The notes: a model not told the origin generated them from the sequence alone. DNA of 64,000 nucleotides from Campanula takesimana (GCA_026119855.1 JAOWBW010000191.1:124001-188000); one strand, 5' to 3'; numbered from the stretch's first letter, positions 11,312 through 23,187 are shown. A program made the numbers and translations.

Positions 11312-14300
11312 AACGTGATAGGAGGTATAATTTCTGTGTCTAGTTTGAGGGCACGTGTACTTATAGACCCTGGCTCTTCGCATTCTTATGTGTCTGTGCA
11401 TTTTGCTTCTCGATTGCATGTTTCTTCTGAATCTCTACCTTATGTGTTAGAAGTGTCTACTCCAATAGGGGAGTGTTTGGTGACTAATAAGGTGTTACAT
11501 GGCTGTGATGTACATATTTGGGAGCATGGTTTATTTGCTGATTTAGTTGTTTTGCCATTACAAGATTTTGATATTATCTTGGGAATGGATTGGTTGAGTA
11601 AATACCATGCTTCAGTTGATTGTTATAAAAAGGTGGTTACATTTTTATTCCTAATGTGCCTGAATTTACTTTTGAGGCTGTTCCTTTGGGTAAGGGCATT
11701 CGTATTATTTCTTATGTGAAAGCTAGAAAGTTGTTGCATCGTGGTTGTAGGGGGTATTTGGCTAGTGTTCTTGATACTACTAAAAAGTTGCCTGAAGTAG
11801 AGGATGTGCATATTGTGAAAGAGTTTCCTGATGCGTTCTCTACTGAGTACTCTATGCCTCCTGATAGGGAGATCGAGTTTTGTATTGACTTACTTCCAGG
11901 TACTACCCCGATATCTGAATCACCTTACAGAATGGCTCCAGCAGAATTAAAGGAATTGAAAGTTCAATTGCAAGAGTTGCTTGATAGGGGTTTTATTCGA
12001 CCCAGTGTATCACCGTGGGGAGCTCCTGTTGTTGTTTGTAAAAAATAAAGATGGGTCCTTGAGACTATGCATCGACTATAGAAAACTGAATCAGGTGACT
12101 GTAAAGAACAAATATCCTTTGCCTCACATTGATGATTTATTTGATCAACTCCAAGGGTCAGTTGTCTTTTCGAAGCTTGATTTGAGAGAGTGGGTATCAT
12201 CAGTTGAAAATTCACTCAGAAGACATTCCTAAGACTGTTTTCCGTAGTAGGTATGGTCATTATGAATTTCTTGTTATGCCTTTCGGTTAACAAACGCTCC
12301 AGCTGTTTTCATGGATATGATGAATCGGGTTTTCAAGCCTTATCTTGATTATTTTGTGGTTGTGTTTATTGATGACATCCTGGTTTATTCTAAGTCTCGG
12401 GAAGAACATGAGCAACACTTGCGAATGGTTCTATCTATTCTTCGGGAGAAGCAGTTGTTTGCAAAATTCAGTAAGTGTGCTTTTTAGCTCGATGAAGTTT
12501 CTTTTCTGGGACATGTGGTTTCTAATAGAGGTATATCTGTTGATCCATCAAAGATTGAAGCTATTGTGAATTGGAAGAGGCCAAAATCAGTTACAGAAAT
12601 TCGAAGTTTCTTGGGGTTAGCGGGGTACTACAGAAGATTCATTGAAGGGTTTTCTAAGATTGCTACACCATTGACTCAGCTGACTCGAAAGAATGTGCCA
12701 TATGTGTGGGATGACAAATGTCAAGTTAGTTTTGAGGAGTTGAAAAAGAGGTTGACCACCGCTCCTATTCTTGCACTGCCTAATGGGAATGATGAATTGG
12801 TGATTTATAGTGATGCTTCAAAGAAAGCTTGGGTGTGTTCTAATGCAAAGTGGGAAGGTATTGCGTATGCTTCAAGGAAGTTAACACCTAGTGAGCAGAA
12901 TTATCCTACCCATGACATGGAGCTTGCAGCTATTGTTTTTGCGTTACACAAATGGAAGCATTATCTATATGGAGCAAAGTTTGAGATTTTCACAGATCAT
13001 CAGAGTTTGAAGTATCTTTTCTCCCAGAAAGAGTTGAACAATAGACAACGAAGATGGATGAAGCTGTTGAAGGATTATGATTGCACCATTTCTTATCATC
13101 CGGGCAAGGCGAATGTGGTAGTTGATGCTATTAGCTGGAAGTCTTATGTAGCTTCATTGATGGTACGGGAATGGAGATGTTAGAGGATGCTCGAGATTGG
13201 TGTCCTTATGAATCGAGGCATGGGGCTATATTGCGAATATCAGAGTATTGCCAACCTTAATTCAACAAATCAAGGATGCTCAGAAAGATGACCCCGAGTT
13301 AGTGAAGGTTATGGGAAAGATCAAAGAGGGCAGATTTGAAGACTTTTCTTTCAGTTCTGAAGGAGTATTGACTTTCAAAGGTAGATTGTGTGTTCCTAAT
13401 GTTGATGGATTAAACTTCAAGTTCTCGAGGAAGGCCATAAGTCGAGGTATACTATTCATCCCGGGAGTACCAAAATGTATCAAGATTTGAAGCAACAGTT
13501 TTGGTGGAACAACATGAAGCGGGAGATAGCGGATTATGTGTCAAAGTGTTTGACTTGTCAACAAGTAAAAGCTGAACATCAAAGGCCCGCGGGATTGCTT
13601 CAACCATTAGAGATTCCAGAATGGAAGTGGGAACATGTTACTATGGATTTTGTGACAGGGTTACCTCGTACTCGGAGAAGGCATGATGCAGTTTTGGTGA
13701 TTGTAGATAGATTGACAAAGTCTTCTCACTTCTTACCTATTGAGATTGGTTATTCGATGGAAAGGCTTGCTACTTTGTACATTAATGAGATAGTGAGGTT
13801 GCATGGAGTTCCTGTTAGCATTGTTTCTGATCGTGATCCTAGATTCACTTCTCGGTTTTGGTAAGCATTTCAGAAGGCTTGGGTTCAGAATTGAGGTTCA
13901 GTACTGCTTTTCATCCTCAAACAGATGGCCAGTCAGAAAGGACCGTTCAGATTCTTGAGGATATGTTGAGAGCTTGTTCAGTTGATTTTGCAGATTCTTG
14001 GGATATTCATTTTCCTCTCGTAGAATTTGCTTATAACAACATATTTCAGTCGAGTATTGGGATGGCTCCTTATGAAGCATTGTATGGAAGAAAGTGTCGT
14101 TCACCTATTTTTGGGATGAAGTTGGGGAAGCAAAGATTGGGGTATTGATATGGTTAATGACTCAGTTGAGAAGGTTAAGCTTATTCGGGATCGATTGACT
14201 ATTGCTCAGAGTCGACAAAAGAGTTATACTGATCACCGGAGGCGATACCTTGAGTTTGAAAAGGGTGATTTTGTGTTCTTGAAAGTTTCTCCAAAGGTGA

Positions 14301-14695
14301 GAATTAAGAGATATGGGAAGAAAGGTAAACTTGCTCCTAGATTTGTCAGTCCTTTTGAGATTTTGGAACAGTTGGAGATCGAGCTTACCGTCTTGCGTTA
14401 CCTCCTTCTCTTGACAAGATTCATAATGTGTTCCATGTTTCGATGCTTCGAAAGTATGTGTATGATGCTTCTCATGTGTTAGCTGAGATACCTGAGGATA
14501 TTGAACCCAATATGTCATATGAGGAGCATCCAATTCAAGTCATTGATTCTAAAGTTCAAGAATTGAGAACTAAGAATATTCCTCTTGTTAGAGTTGTATG
14601 GAGGAACCATAATGTGGAAGAATCTACTTGGAACTTCGGGATGAAATGGAAAGGAATTATCCTTGGTTATTTGATTCGTTTGGTAAGTTATTTTA
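11312..14695 (+). pseudogene. protease-pol of element A, heavily broken
   Basis: Continuation of A after the B insertion. Protease (IDPGSSHSYVSV at about 11370), RT (LRLCIDYRKLNQ, FIDDILVYS near 12370), RNase H (VIYSDASK near 12800), integrase (WWNNMKREIADYVSKC, MDFVTGLP, SDRDPRF) and a chromodomain-like tail near 14590-14670 are all recognisable in shifting frames. Clear lesions relative to element C include a Trp-to-stop TAG near 12485, a Gln-to-stop TAA near 13862, a disrupted RNase H at 12825-12860, and frameshifts near 11640, 12040, 12190, 12290, 13180, 13420, 14110 and 14370. Not functional. Confidence 0.92.
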
Positions 14696-14715
14696 AAATT
14701 CGGGACGAATTTTCT

Positions 14716-14730
14716 TTAAGGGGGAGTGAC
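14716..14730 (+). other. Polypurine tract of element A
   Basis: AAGGGGGAGTGA lies directly before the 3' LTR start TGTAACGACC, with the same layout as in element C. Confidence 0.88.
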
Positions 14731-16893
14731 TGTAACGACCCCAAAACCCGTCCCTATTTATTTTATATTTTTGGGATTTTATTTGACATTATGTGTGCAT
14801 TTTAGGTGTTGCATCATATTTTATGATTTGCACATCTTACCTGATTATTTGTGTTATTTACTTAGTTAGTAATAATAATGGTTAAAGGAGTTAATTGATT
14901 AAGTTGAAACTTTAAGGTCCTTGTTGAAAAAATAAGTTAAGGGGCTTAAGTGTTGAAAGTGAAAGTCAAGTGACCAAAATGTAATTTTTGGGTAAAAATC
15001 TCATATAACTAGTTGCTTCTCCATCTCTCTCTCTCTCTGTGTGAATTTTTCTTCTGCAACTCTCCCGTACTTTCTTAGGGTTAGAAAGAAAAAGGTAAGT
15101 TCAACCTATTTCGATTTAATTCTTTTTATTTACTTACTCGTTTTAAAAACTAATTATATAAAAATGATCAGGGCGTCGAGTAGGTCATTTCTATCCGAAC
15201 AAAACATATTTCTGCGATACTTTTTCCTGAAATAGGTAAGTTACTAATTCCCCTTTAAATATTAAAATGGTCATATATGTTATACTTGCTACTTGTATTT
15301 GTTAATTTTGTGATTTGAATAATATTTGTGATACTTTTAATTTTGGGACAAAGGGAGTATTTGGAAAGTTGATGTTGGTTGTGTAAAGAAGTCATATTTG
15401 TGTTGTATAACTCAGTTTGGTTGAATTATGTTTGGTAAGATACATGTTGGTTCGTACTTTTGGGACGGTGAAACGAAAGGAGTAAAATTAGCAAGTTTTG
15501 TGCCTGGCGGGTGTGTTGGGCGGCCGCCCAAATAGGGCGTGCGGCCGCACATTTATCTGGAAGACTTTGGTCGGGGGACAGAGCATTTTGGGCGGCCGCA
15601 CAGGCTGGTGTGGGCGACAGCCCAGGGTTGCTGGAAAAGTTAAGTGTTCTATTTCAAGTGATTTAAAGTTCAAGTTTCGTCTAGGTCTTAGGTGATATCC
15701 TAGAGTACCTAGAGGGTTGTTGTGGAACACCCTAGTGTTTGAAATTGGTTCCTTTGTGAACAAATGTGTTATTGAATGTGAATAAGTGTTACATGGGGTA
15801 TTATTGAACATCTTTGATGTGTGTTGGATTGGTTCATCTTTGTGATGTGTTTGGCTTGATTCCCTACTTTGGAATCATTGCCGCTGGTTGTTGTTTAAGC
15901 AAGTATTCATTACTATGCTCGTTTGGAAGTCCAGCTGGTACTTGTTGTTGGTGTCGAGACAGTGGTAGGGATTACATCATTGTAAGGCTTCTATCATTGG
16001 TTTCCCATTGTTTATAATATTGGGCAGTGGTAGGGATTACAATGGCACACGAGGCAAGTTCATTGTAAGGCTTCTATCATTGGTTTCCCATTTTTAACCC
16101 CCTTTTCCTTAGGCCAAAGGTTGGGCACTTTGGGTTATGACTTGGTGTCATTTTCCCCTCTTGTTGTTGTTGTTATTGTTTGGTTCATGAACCGGTTTCA
16201 GCCCTTTGGTGCTGCTCAGTTGATACCTCTCAGATGGTTATATGTTTGTTTCGAGAACCTTGGCTCAGTATCCACGTATGAGTGTTTATTTCCGCCTTAT
16301 GTGTGGTATGATGAGTTGGTCGTTATTTCCAATTGGTATGGGACGGTTGGCGATAGGGAGCCTCTCATGTTATGTGCTATGTGGATGTTTATTGACATTG
16401 TTCAATTTCGAGTATCATTTTAGCATGTAACGTAGTTGCATTTAGTAGCTTACTGAGATTCATTCTCACCCTTATTTGTTTACTGTTTTAGATAAAGGAG
16501 AGCCCAGGGGATAGGTCACTTCAAGGGAGGACGTCGAGGAAATGATTTGGGTAAGACATTTTGGGAAAGTAAGTTTGGTATGTAAAGGCTACATTAAGTA
16601 AATGTATAACCTTTTGGGTAGTGTACCCGTGACTTCATCTTGTATCACCTATTTTTGGAACATGTTGGTGAGTTGTAAATTTGTAAGTAAAGTGTGTAAG
16701 CCTTATGGCTAAGTACTTTGGATTGTGAAAGTTGGTTTGTGTGGAATGGAATCAAGTTTCAAGTAAATGTGTTTGGTTATATGAAACTTTTATGAAAGTA
16801 CATTTCGAAAAATTTTCCTAAAATGTTTTATGACGTCTTCCGTGCGTGTCCCGAGCGTGGGGCCAAGTAGGACCACGGGTACGGGGCGCGACA
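14731..16893 (+). repeat. 3' LTR of element A (2163 bp)
   Basis: Starts TGTAACGACC and ends GCGCGACA. It is similar along its length to the 2105-bp LTRs of C, notably at both ends. It holds the palindrome array at 15521-15620. Confidence 0.93.
15521..15620. promoter_or_regulatory. Four-palindrome GC box array (element A 3' LTR)
   Basis: Cores at 15521, 15542, 15593 and 15615; spacing 21, 51 and 22 bp. Box types are TGGGCGGCCGCCCA, CGTGCGGCCGCACA, TGGGCGGCCGCACA and a decayed TGGGCGACAGCCCA. The array begins about 790 bp into the LTR. Confidence 0.75.
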
Positions 16894-16980
16894 GTAATAT
16901 AAGAAAATTGAACGCAAAGCGTATTATTTTATTAGCAGTTAGTTTTTTTTTTTCGAAATCAAACTGCCATTAGATTAAAA

Positions 16981-17425
16981 TCAAGGGTAAAACCATACAA
17001 ATATGAGTAGGCTCTCTACAAATATCAGAGGCTCAACCCAAATGTTATCAACCATTACATTGGCATTTTGAATTACACTAGAAATGTAAAAAGAGGGATG
17101 AAAAAGTAGGGTGTTCATACAAGTATCATTATTAAGCCTTGGATCACCCAAAATCTGGATTTTATGACCATTCTCGATCTTCCAACATGTACCCGTTGTA
17201 AAAATATCTTGGGATGCACAGATACCTTTCCAAGCGTAGCTTGAACACTGCCTTATGTTGGCATTCAAAATATCCCCCACTGGGAAAAATTTAACTTTGA
17301 AAACATGAAAATGTGAGGTCTCCGGGTTGACTGTAACAGCCACACCAAACTTCCCAAGCAATATTGGTTGGAACAAATGAAGATCGCGAAACTCCAATCC
17401 ACCCGCTTTTTTCCAAAGTGAATAC
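16981..17425 (-). pseudogene. LINE reverse-transcriptase C-terminal relic
   Basis: Read on the - strand it gives KKAGGLEFRDLHLFQPILLGK followed by a region like the plant L1-type RT C terminus just before the zf-RVT domain (FKVKFFPVGD, YAWKGI, WKIENGHKIQI). No upstream palm domain or endonuclease is present, and the far end degenerates into a hydrophobic, unrelated translation. This is a truncated non-LTR retrotransposon fragment. Confidence 0.75.
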
Positions 17426-17857
17426 TGGAAACAGAAAAATAAAAGTAATAGCACAAAAGCAAGGCTCCCACGAAGGAGAGAAGGCAAAGGCTCTCACGAA
17501 GGAGAGAGTGCAACAAATCAAACACCATACTAACAACGTCCTCTTCAATTATTTGAAATGAAAACTGAAAAAGTTAAAAACAAGGAAAAGAAAACAATCA
17601 GATTTGGGTAGATTTAGAGAGAAGTATTTCTATCTAAATCTAAACCCAAATCTAGACTGAAAAAGGAAAATAGCAAAAAAAGCTTACAGATTAATCTATG
17701 GAGAATTGAAAATAGAAGAAGACGGTGGTTTTTTTTTTGGAAGGAGTAGAAGAAGACGGTGGGTTTTTTTTTCGAAATTAATTCATAATGAGCTGATTAG
17801 TCCAAAACATTTATCTATAAAGACCATGCTTGTTAGTAACTCCCGAGATAATGAAAC

Positions 17858-18029
17858 CAACGTTTTAAAAAGCGCTAGGCGGTCGCTAGGCGCCGCATCA
17901 GCGCTTAGGCGGGGTCTAGACGGAACTTAGGCAGGGCCGAGAATTCAGAAATAGTTATAATATCCTAAGCAGGACTTAGTCGTTTCATGAATGCCTAGCG
18001 CCTAGGATAGGTCGCTTTTTAGAACACTG
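17858..18029. mobile_element. hAT-type MITE with 8-bp TSD
   Basis: A 172-bp element with terminal inverted repeats CAACGTTTTAAAAAGCG and CAGTGTTCTAAAAAGCG (the second read from the right end). It is flanked by an exact 8-bp duplication AATGAAAC at 17850-17857 and 18030-18037. The inner sequence is rich in CGCCTAG-like motifs. An 8-bp TSD plus CA-starting TIRs indicates the hAT superfamily. Confidence 0.85.
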
Positions 18030-18344
18030 AATGAAACATTACGTCTATAAAAATAATTCAGATTTAATAAATTGTGCCTAATTGTGTGCATATAGGCATC
18101 ATCGTTCAGAACATTATGTATTAAGTGGGGACTTTGATCCGTTTGAGGAAGTTTTTGCCTTTTGGGTGAATTGTCTCAATTTTTATTCCAAACTTAACCA
18201 ACCTAATATACCCAACAATATTAATAAACATTATTTATATATTCATGAATACATATATCTTGCCCCTACCGTTATAAATAATTGAGTAGCCATAATGACT
18301 GAAAGGTCCATTGAGCCTCAAACATGTCAGTATGGTTGTCTTAA

Positions 18345-18813
18345 GTCGTAGAAACAATAAATTTTGAGATTCAGCTTATTCATTCCATTGATCTAGAAAT
18401 AATATACTCCATCCGTCTCATTTCAAATTACAAAAATTTGTTATTTTAGGTGTTCAATAAAAATTGCAAAATTCAAAAGGGGTAGAAACAATAAATTTAG
18501 AGATTCAACTTATTCATTCCATTGATCGAGAAATAATATACTCAATCCTCCTCATTTCAAATTGCAATATTTGTTATTTTAGGTGTTCAATAAGAATTGC
18601 AAAATTCAAAAGTAAAAAGTTATTAATAATTTTCAATTAGTGGGATCCACTTGTCATACTCACATCAACTAACCCACGTCACATACTATTCTCTACCCCA
18701 CTTTCTATTTCCTACCCAACTATCTACACTCACAATACATTACCTTTTTCACCTTTTCCTTTAATTTTTGTGTGAATCTTTTTTAAATTTAAAATGAGAC
18801 GCAGGGGTGTATA
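18345..18813. mobile_element. Stowaway-like MITE with tandemly duplicated left end
   Basis: The left end at 18407 (CTCCATCCGTCTC after TA) and a second left end at 18541 (CTCAATCCTCCTC after TA) lie in a tandem duplication of about 135 bp (18345-18480 and 18481-18615). The single right end, with GAGACGCAGGGG, is near 18797-18809. The TIR type and TA targets suggest Stowaway (Tc1/mariner). Confidence 0.65.
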
Positions 18814-19326
18814 GTACATCGTGTACTTGTTCTCAAATAAATTCTAGTATTATTTTAAGTAACTAGAAAAGATGGAAATCTAGTTTTCTAATGTAACTCA
18901 AAACCTTAAAATCGGATGTCAGATTTATCGAGCGCGGTCACGCTTGCAACTCAGCACGCCCGTGTCTATAGAGCTTAATGAATCAAAACTTCAAAATCAT
19001 TTGGCACGGTTTTACTTGAAACTAAGCACGTCCGTACAATTTATGCCGTTAAAGAACTACCAAGCCAACTTCCTGACATAAGGATTAGATGAGTTTTAAT
19101 ATTGCAAAGCATTATTCATAACAACTATATCCATGACTTTAGATTAATCCAAATATGTCATCATATTTGCTATTTGAGAACATTCTAAAGTAAACGTTGT
19201 AGATGTTGTAATTGACTTGTAAAAAAAAACTGTCACTTATTTGTATATTTCTTATACAATTATTTTGGGCTCATCCGGTTCAATATAAATATTTAAATTT
19301 GCTATTAGAAAAAACACTTTAAAAAA
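18814..19326. other. Intergenic, no supported feature
   Basis: AT-rich sequence without recognisable coding, LTR or TIR structure. A phrase with CACGC/CACGCCC near 18940-18960 recurs loosely near 19000-19030, but I could not define a repeat. Confidence 0.4.
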
Positions 19327-19954
19327 CACAAAATCTTGTAAAAAACGTGTTTTACACTAACTATGTGTAAAACGTGTTTTTCAAATAACGGCTTAAGAGG
19401 GATTAAAAGACGCGGTGACAATTTTGTAAATAAGTTGAACTCATGGAAATCTCAGCAGGCACATTTTAAAACAAGAGGATGCATTTTTCAATACTTCACA
19501 GCAGGCATATTTTAACTCTAGAGGAGGCACTTTTTAGAGCAGGCATGTTTTAACTCTAGAGGAGACACTTTTTTTCTCCTGAGATTTTTTTGAACTTTTA
19601 ACATTGTCTTTTTTAAAGAAAACAAATGCCTGCTCTAGTTTAAAAATGTGCCTCCTACAGTATGAAAATATGCCTCCTCCAGTTTTAAAACATGCTTGCT
19701 TTAAAATTTAGAAGTGCCTCTTTGAAAAAAATGTCTGTTATAGTTTTACAAAGTGCCTGATGTGGAGTTCAAAAATATGCCTCCTTCAGTTTCATAATAT
19801 GCCTCCTGCAGTTTTAAAATATGCCTCCTGAGATTTAATAAGTTTCAAATATTTACACTTATGCCACCGCGTCTCTTAAACCCTACTTGCCGTTATTAAT
19901 AAAACACGTTTTACACTAAGCCTAGTGTAAAACGCGTTTTACAAGAGACTTACT
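19327..19954. mobile_element. Mutator-like inverted-repeat element
   Basis: Long imperfect inverted repeats of about 90 bp: the left arm has GTAAAACGTGTTTT, AATAACGG and AGACGCGGTG, and the right arm has the complements in reverse order. It is flanked by the 10-bp direct repeat CTTTAAAAAA (19317-19326 and 19955-19964). The centre has several ATGCCTCCT/AGGAGGCA units separated by GTTTTAAAA. The repeat length fits a MULE (9-11 bp TSD), but the low-complexity TSD weakens the call. Confidence 0.6.
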
Positions 19955-20108
19955 CTTTAAAAAATCATTTTGAAAAGAGTATAATATGTACAGTATATAT
20001 ATACTACCTATATTCTATTCAAGTGGCGATTATACAGCATGCCAAAATAGTTGACTGTTAATTTTGTCAACTCTCCCTTAAATGGGTAAAAAAGAAAGAG
20101 TAGGTTTT

Positions 20109-20255
20109 GAGAGAAATTAGTTTTTTTGTAAGTTATAAAAATCCAATTTTTAATATTAATATTACTCTTAAACCATAAATCTTAAACCCTAACTCCTAAA
20201 CTTAAAACCTATAAAAACAAGATTTTTATAACCTATGGAGTAAGTAATTTCTCCC
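20109..20255. mobile_element. Short fold-back MITE candidate
   Basis: Inverted arms of about 34 bp (GAGAGAAATTAG... and GGGAGAAATTAC... from the right end, both running into TTATAAAAAT). The core has AAACCATAAATC and AAACCCTAA-type words. No clear TSD. Confidence 0.45.
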
Positions 20256-20479
20256 AAATTTTTTTGAAAAAGAAATCCATATGAAATGCAATCTCCGTTA
20301 AACTCGGTAATCGTACCACTTTATTTTTGGCCCTAAATAAGCACTAAAAAGAATTTGTTAAACATTCTCTTCGGTTTTAAATGAATCATAAATATTGCAT
20401 GTTTCATGACACAAGATAAGTGATGGCTCATGGCTCTGGCTTTTTTTTTTTTTGGTAAACTTTCACCTGCTAAGAAATA

Positions 20480-20743
20480 CTCTATCCGTCCTTTTTTAAT
20501 TTACAAAAATGAGTTTTGACACAAGAATTAAGAAAATAATTGAAAAGATGATGTGTTGTGAGTATATATAGTTGAGTGAGAGAGAGAAAGTGAGGTAGAG
20601 GATAATAAGTTGATAATTGTTGTGAATATAACAATTGGGTCTCACTATTTAAAAATATTAAAATGTTTTCATTTTAGAATTTGTAGATTAAAGTGGGACA
20701 ACCAAAATAACAATTTTTGTAGATTAAAGATGGACAGAGGTAG
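20480..20743. mobile_element. Stowaway MITE
   Basis: Ends CTCTATCCGTCC and GGACAGAGGTAG within TA dinucleotides (20478-20479, 20744-20745). The body is homologous to the element at 45869-46150, sharing AAAAGATGATGTGTTGTG. Confidence 0.8.
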
Positions 20744-21279
20744 TATTTGTATTTTCGGTAATCGATTTAATTGAATGTTGATGAAAATTTATAACTAATA
20801 AAATTTGTCAGTAATATATAATATTATATGGTGTATCAAACTATCAGTAATAATCTTTATAATATTATTAGGATAATAAGAAATTGTAAAACTTTGATCA
20901 ATATTTAATAAAATACATTACTAAAAATAAAAAGAAACTCTTTTTTTAACTTTGAAATAGTATTAAAACCAAAAAATGAATTTTCAACAAATTATTTTTT
21001 GACCCATTTTCAAATTATTTCTACCTTCATAATTATATTAGCTTATTTACTTTGTGTGACAAATAGGTAAATATAAAGTCACCAAAAAGTGACACAAAAT
21101 TTGGCTTACAAAATAATGTTTCATGATTTTATCGTTGTTTTTAATTAGAGTGTGGCGTGTGCACTATCGATACAACCAATAAAATATCGTCACCTCATTT
21201 TTTATTATTTATTTTGTAAAATATTTTTGTGCCGCTAACCCGTCACAAATTCCCTCAAATAAAAAAAATGTGTGACAAA
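20744..21279. other. AT-rich flank, ancestral upstream region of COPT
   Basis: No coding or repeat structure seen. If the Helitron at 21280-23126 is removed, this is the sequence that originally preceded the COPT core promoter. It contains CAACCAAT near 21173, which could act as a CAAT-type motif. Confidence 0.4.

Positions 21280-21280
<1 letters not shown>

Positions 21281-21361
<81 letters not shown>
21281..21361. repeat. (TA)n microsatellite in Helitron 5' end
   Basis: About 40 TA units in an uninterrupted run directly after the Helitron 5' TC. Its length is probably variable. Confidence 0.95.
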
Positions 21362-21364
<3 letters not shown>

Positions 21365-21479
21365 GTTGGCCAAAAGAGCTATGGTATTGACATGTGGACA
21401 AACAATGGAGAAAGCTTACACTTGGAGAAGCCACATCAACAACATACTAATAAATAAGCGACTTTTCATTTTCTTTTCA

Positions 21480-21945
21480 TTAGCTAATACTATTAGCTAA
21501 TAATAATAGTTACTAAAAAGGGTAACTATAATAGTTAACTACTATAGTAACTATTACTATTATTAGTAATAGTTAACTATAATAGTTAACCATTATAGTT
21601 AACTATTACTCTTATTAGTAATAGTTACTATTATAGTTAACTATATTAGTTAACTATTACTATTAATAGTATTAGTTAATAATATTGGTTACAATACAAG
21701 TTAAATATTACTATTAATAGTATTAGTTAACTATAATAGTTACTATTATAGTTAACTATATTAGTTAAATATTACTATTAATAGTATTAGTTACTACTAT
21801 ATTAGTTAACTATTACTATTAATAGTATTAGTTAACTATAATAGTTACTATATAGCTAATTATTACTATTAATAGTATTAGTTAACCATAATAATAGTTA
21901 ATTTATAAGTTATTTTTTACTATTAATAGTATTGGTTAACTATAA
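21480..21945. repeat. Palindromic AT-rich repeat, left block
   Basis: Many degenerate copies of TAGTTAACTA, TATTACTATTAATAGTA and their complements, giving a strongly self-complementary stretch. It continues after the MITE at 22746. Confidence 0.85.
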
Positions 21946-22742
21946 GACCATCCACAGTGGTTTCAACCAAAAAAACTATTCAACACCCACTTTATCACTC
22001 CACATCAGCTTCTCTCTCTTCCAACTCATCCATTCAACACTCATTCAACAAAACACCCTATAATGGTTTGTTTAATCCCCAATTCAACACTTTTCTCACT
22101 CATCATCCTATACCCCACCACTTAAAATTTATTTTTTATTTTTATGATTAGTAAAATTATAATAAAAAAAATAATCAATTATAATTTAAAAAAATACTTT
22201 ACACTTAATTATTTTTTTTGTAATTGTAATTAAATAAATATGAGGTTTTTTTGAATGTTGAAATGGTTATTATTGAGATCCATTTCATTAAAATGAGATT
22301 TTTTTTTGTATCCAAATCAAATGAAACTTACATCAATTTATAGAGAAAAAAATATTATGAATTTTGGTGTAAAAATAAAAAAAAATCATTTATTGTAAAA
22401 TAATTGAGCTCAAATAATTAGGGTGAGAAATTAAATTAGAAATTCGATGAACGAATGATAAGCTGACAAGTGTCAACGCCAGGAATTTCAAAAAAAAAAA
22501 AAAACGGCGTCCGGCTTCCGCGACGCGCCTTTCCTGGCGCGTGTGATGCACTCGCCCGCCAGGCCCAATCACATCGCGCCACGTGGCAAATCCGGGAGAC
22601 AAAAAATCCATTCACACTCGTTTAATTCGTTCAACAATTCCATTCACACCCCATTCATTCACACACCATTGGAGCCATTAAACCAAATTTTTTTTGTTGA
22701 ACCCATTTCACACTCTCCATTAAACATCCATTGTGGATGGTC
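21946..22742. mobile_element. PIF/Harbinger (Tourist-like) MITE
   Basis: TIRs GACCATCCACAGTGG and, from the right end, GACCATCCACAATGG. TSD TAA on both sides (21943-21945, 22743-22745). 797 bp, with an internal GC-rich patch near 22505-22585 (CGACGCGCC and CCTGGCGCG) that is self-complementary. A 3-bp TWA target is characteristic of PIF/Harbinger. Confidence 0.82.
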
Positions 22743-22745
22743 TAA

Positions 22746-23085
22746 TAGGCTACATACATTAACTATTACTATTATTAGTATTAATTGATTATAATTCTTA
22801 TTATATAAGTTAGATTATTAATTTTTAATATTAATTAATCATAATAGTTATTATATCAATTAACTATTACTATTAATAATATTATTTTATTATAATAATT
22901 ATATTAATAATTATTATTCTATAGACTAATCATTGCTATTAATATGTATATTAACTATTACTATCAATGGTATTAATTAATTATAATAGTTATTATAATA
23001 ATAGTAATCATATAGATTAATTTTTATTATTAATAGTATTAGTTAAAATGATGATTACTACTATTAGTTAACTATAGTTAAAAAA
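22746..23085. repeat. Palindromic AT-rich repeat, right block
   Basis: Resumes the TATTACTATTAATAGTA motif after the MITE and ends near the Helitron 3' hairpin. Confidence 0.8.
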
Positions 23086-23128
23086 CATAGTATTGGTTTC
23101 CGTGCAGAGCACGGGTTACCCGCTAGTT

Positions 23129-23187
23129 GTACTTATTTTGGAGGTATAAACTTGTACTACAAGACAACGTCTCGCAGTTGACTGTAC
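23129..23187 (+). promoter_or_regulatory. COPT core promoter with three GTAC cores
   Basis: GTAC occurs at 23129-23132, 23154-23157 and 23184-23187. GTAC is the core of copper-response elements bound by SPL7/CRR1-type factors (established knowledge). A TATAAA is at 23145-23150, which would place transcription start near 23175-23180 and leave a 5' UTR of about 130 nt. The Helitron ends three bases before the first GTAC. Use of these sites is inferred. Confidence 0.5.

Larger units (their letters stand above)
1..16893 (+). mobile_element. Gypsy chromovirus A (degenerate, 5' end off-window)
   Basis: Ty3/gypsy LTR retrotransposon on the + strand. The window opens inside its 5' LTR; the complete 3' LTR is 14731-16893. 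The order is LTR, PBS, gag, [insertion of element B at 2259-11306], protease, RT, RNase H, integrase, chromodomain-like tail, polypurine tract, LTR. The C-terminal integrase/chromodomain segment and the LTR start TGTAACGACC fit a Tekay/Del-like chromovirus (family knowledge). Its protein and LTRs closely resemble element C at 53939, so A and C belong to one family. The coding region carries more than ten frameshifts or stops. The right flank begins GTAAT, the expected TSD, but the left TSD lies outside the window. Confidence 0.93.
21280..23126 (+). mobile_element. Non-autonomous Helitron
   Basis: The 5' end is TC followed by a TA run and TTAAAGTTGG, typical of small plant Helitrons. The 3' end has a hairpin (CCGTGC-AGA-GCACGG, 23099-23113), then CTAG at 23123-23126. 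The target is A|T: A at 21279 and T at 23127. No Rep/helicase coding is present. The body is AT-rich palindromic repeat interrupted by a Harbinger-type MITE. A similar 3' hairpin is at 45214-45230. Confidence 0.75.

Noticed and set aside
16981..17548. Hydrophobic ORFs that look like membrane proteins
   Set aside because: Frame-shifted or extended readings of the LINE relic; the only recognisable homology is the RT C-terminal segment.
20170..20205. Telomere-like AAACCCTAA words
   Set aside because: Only isolated units inside a small fold-back element; no tandem telomeric array.
21272..21457. ORF with long Tyr-Ile run
   Set aside because: Translation of the (TA)n microsatellite.
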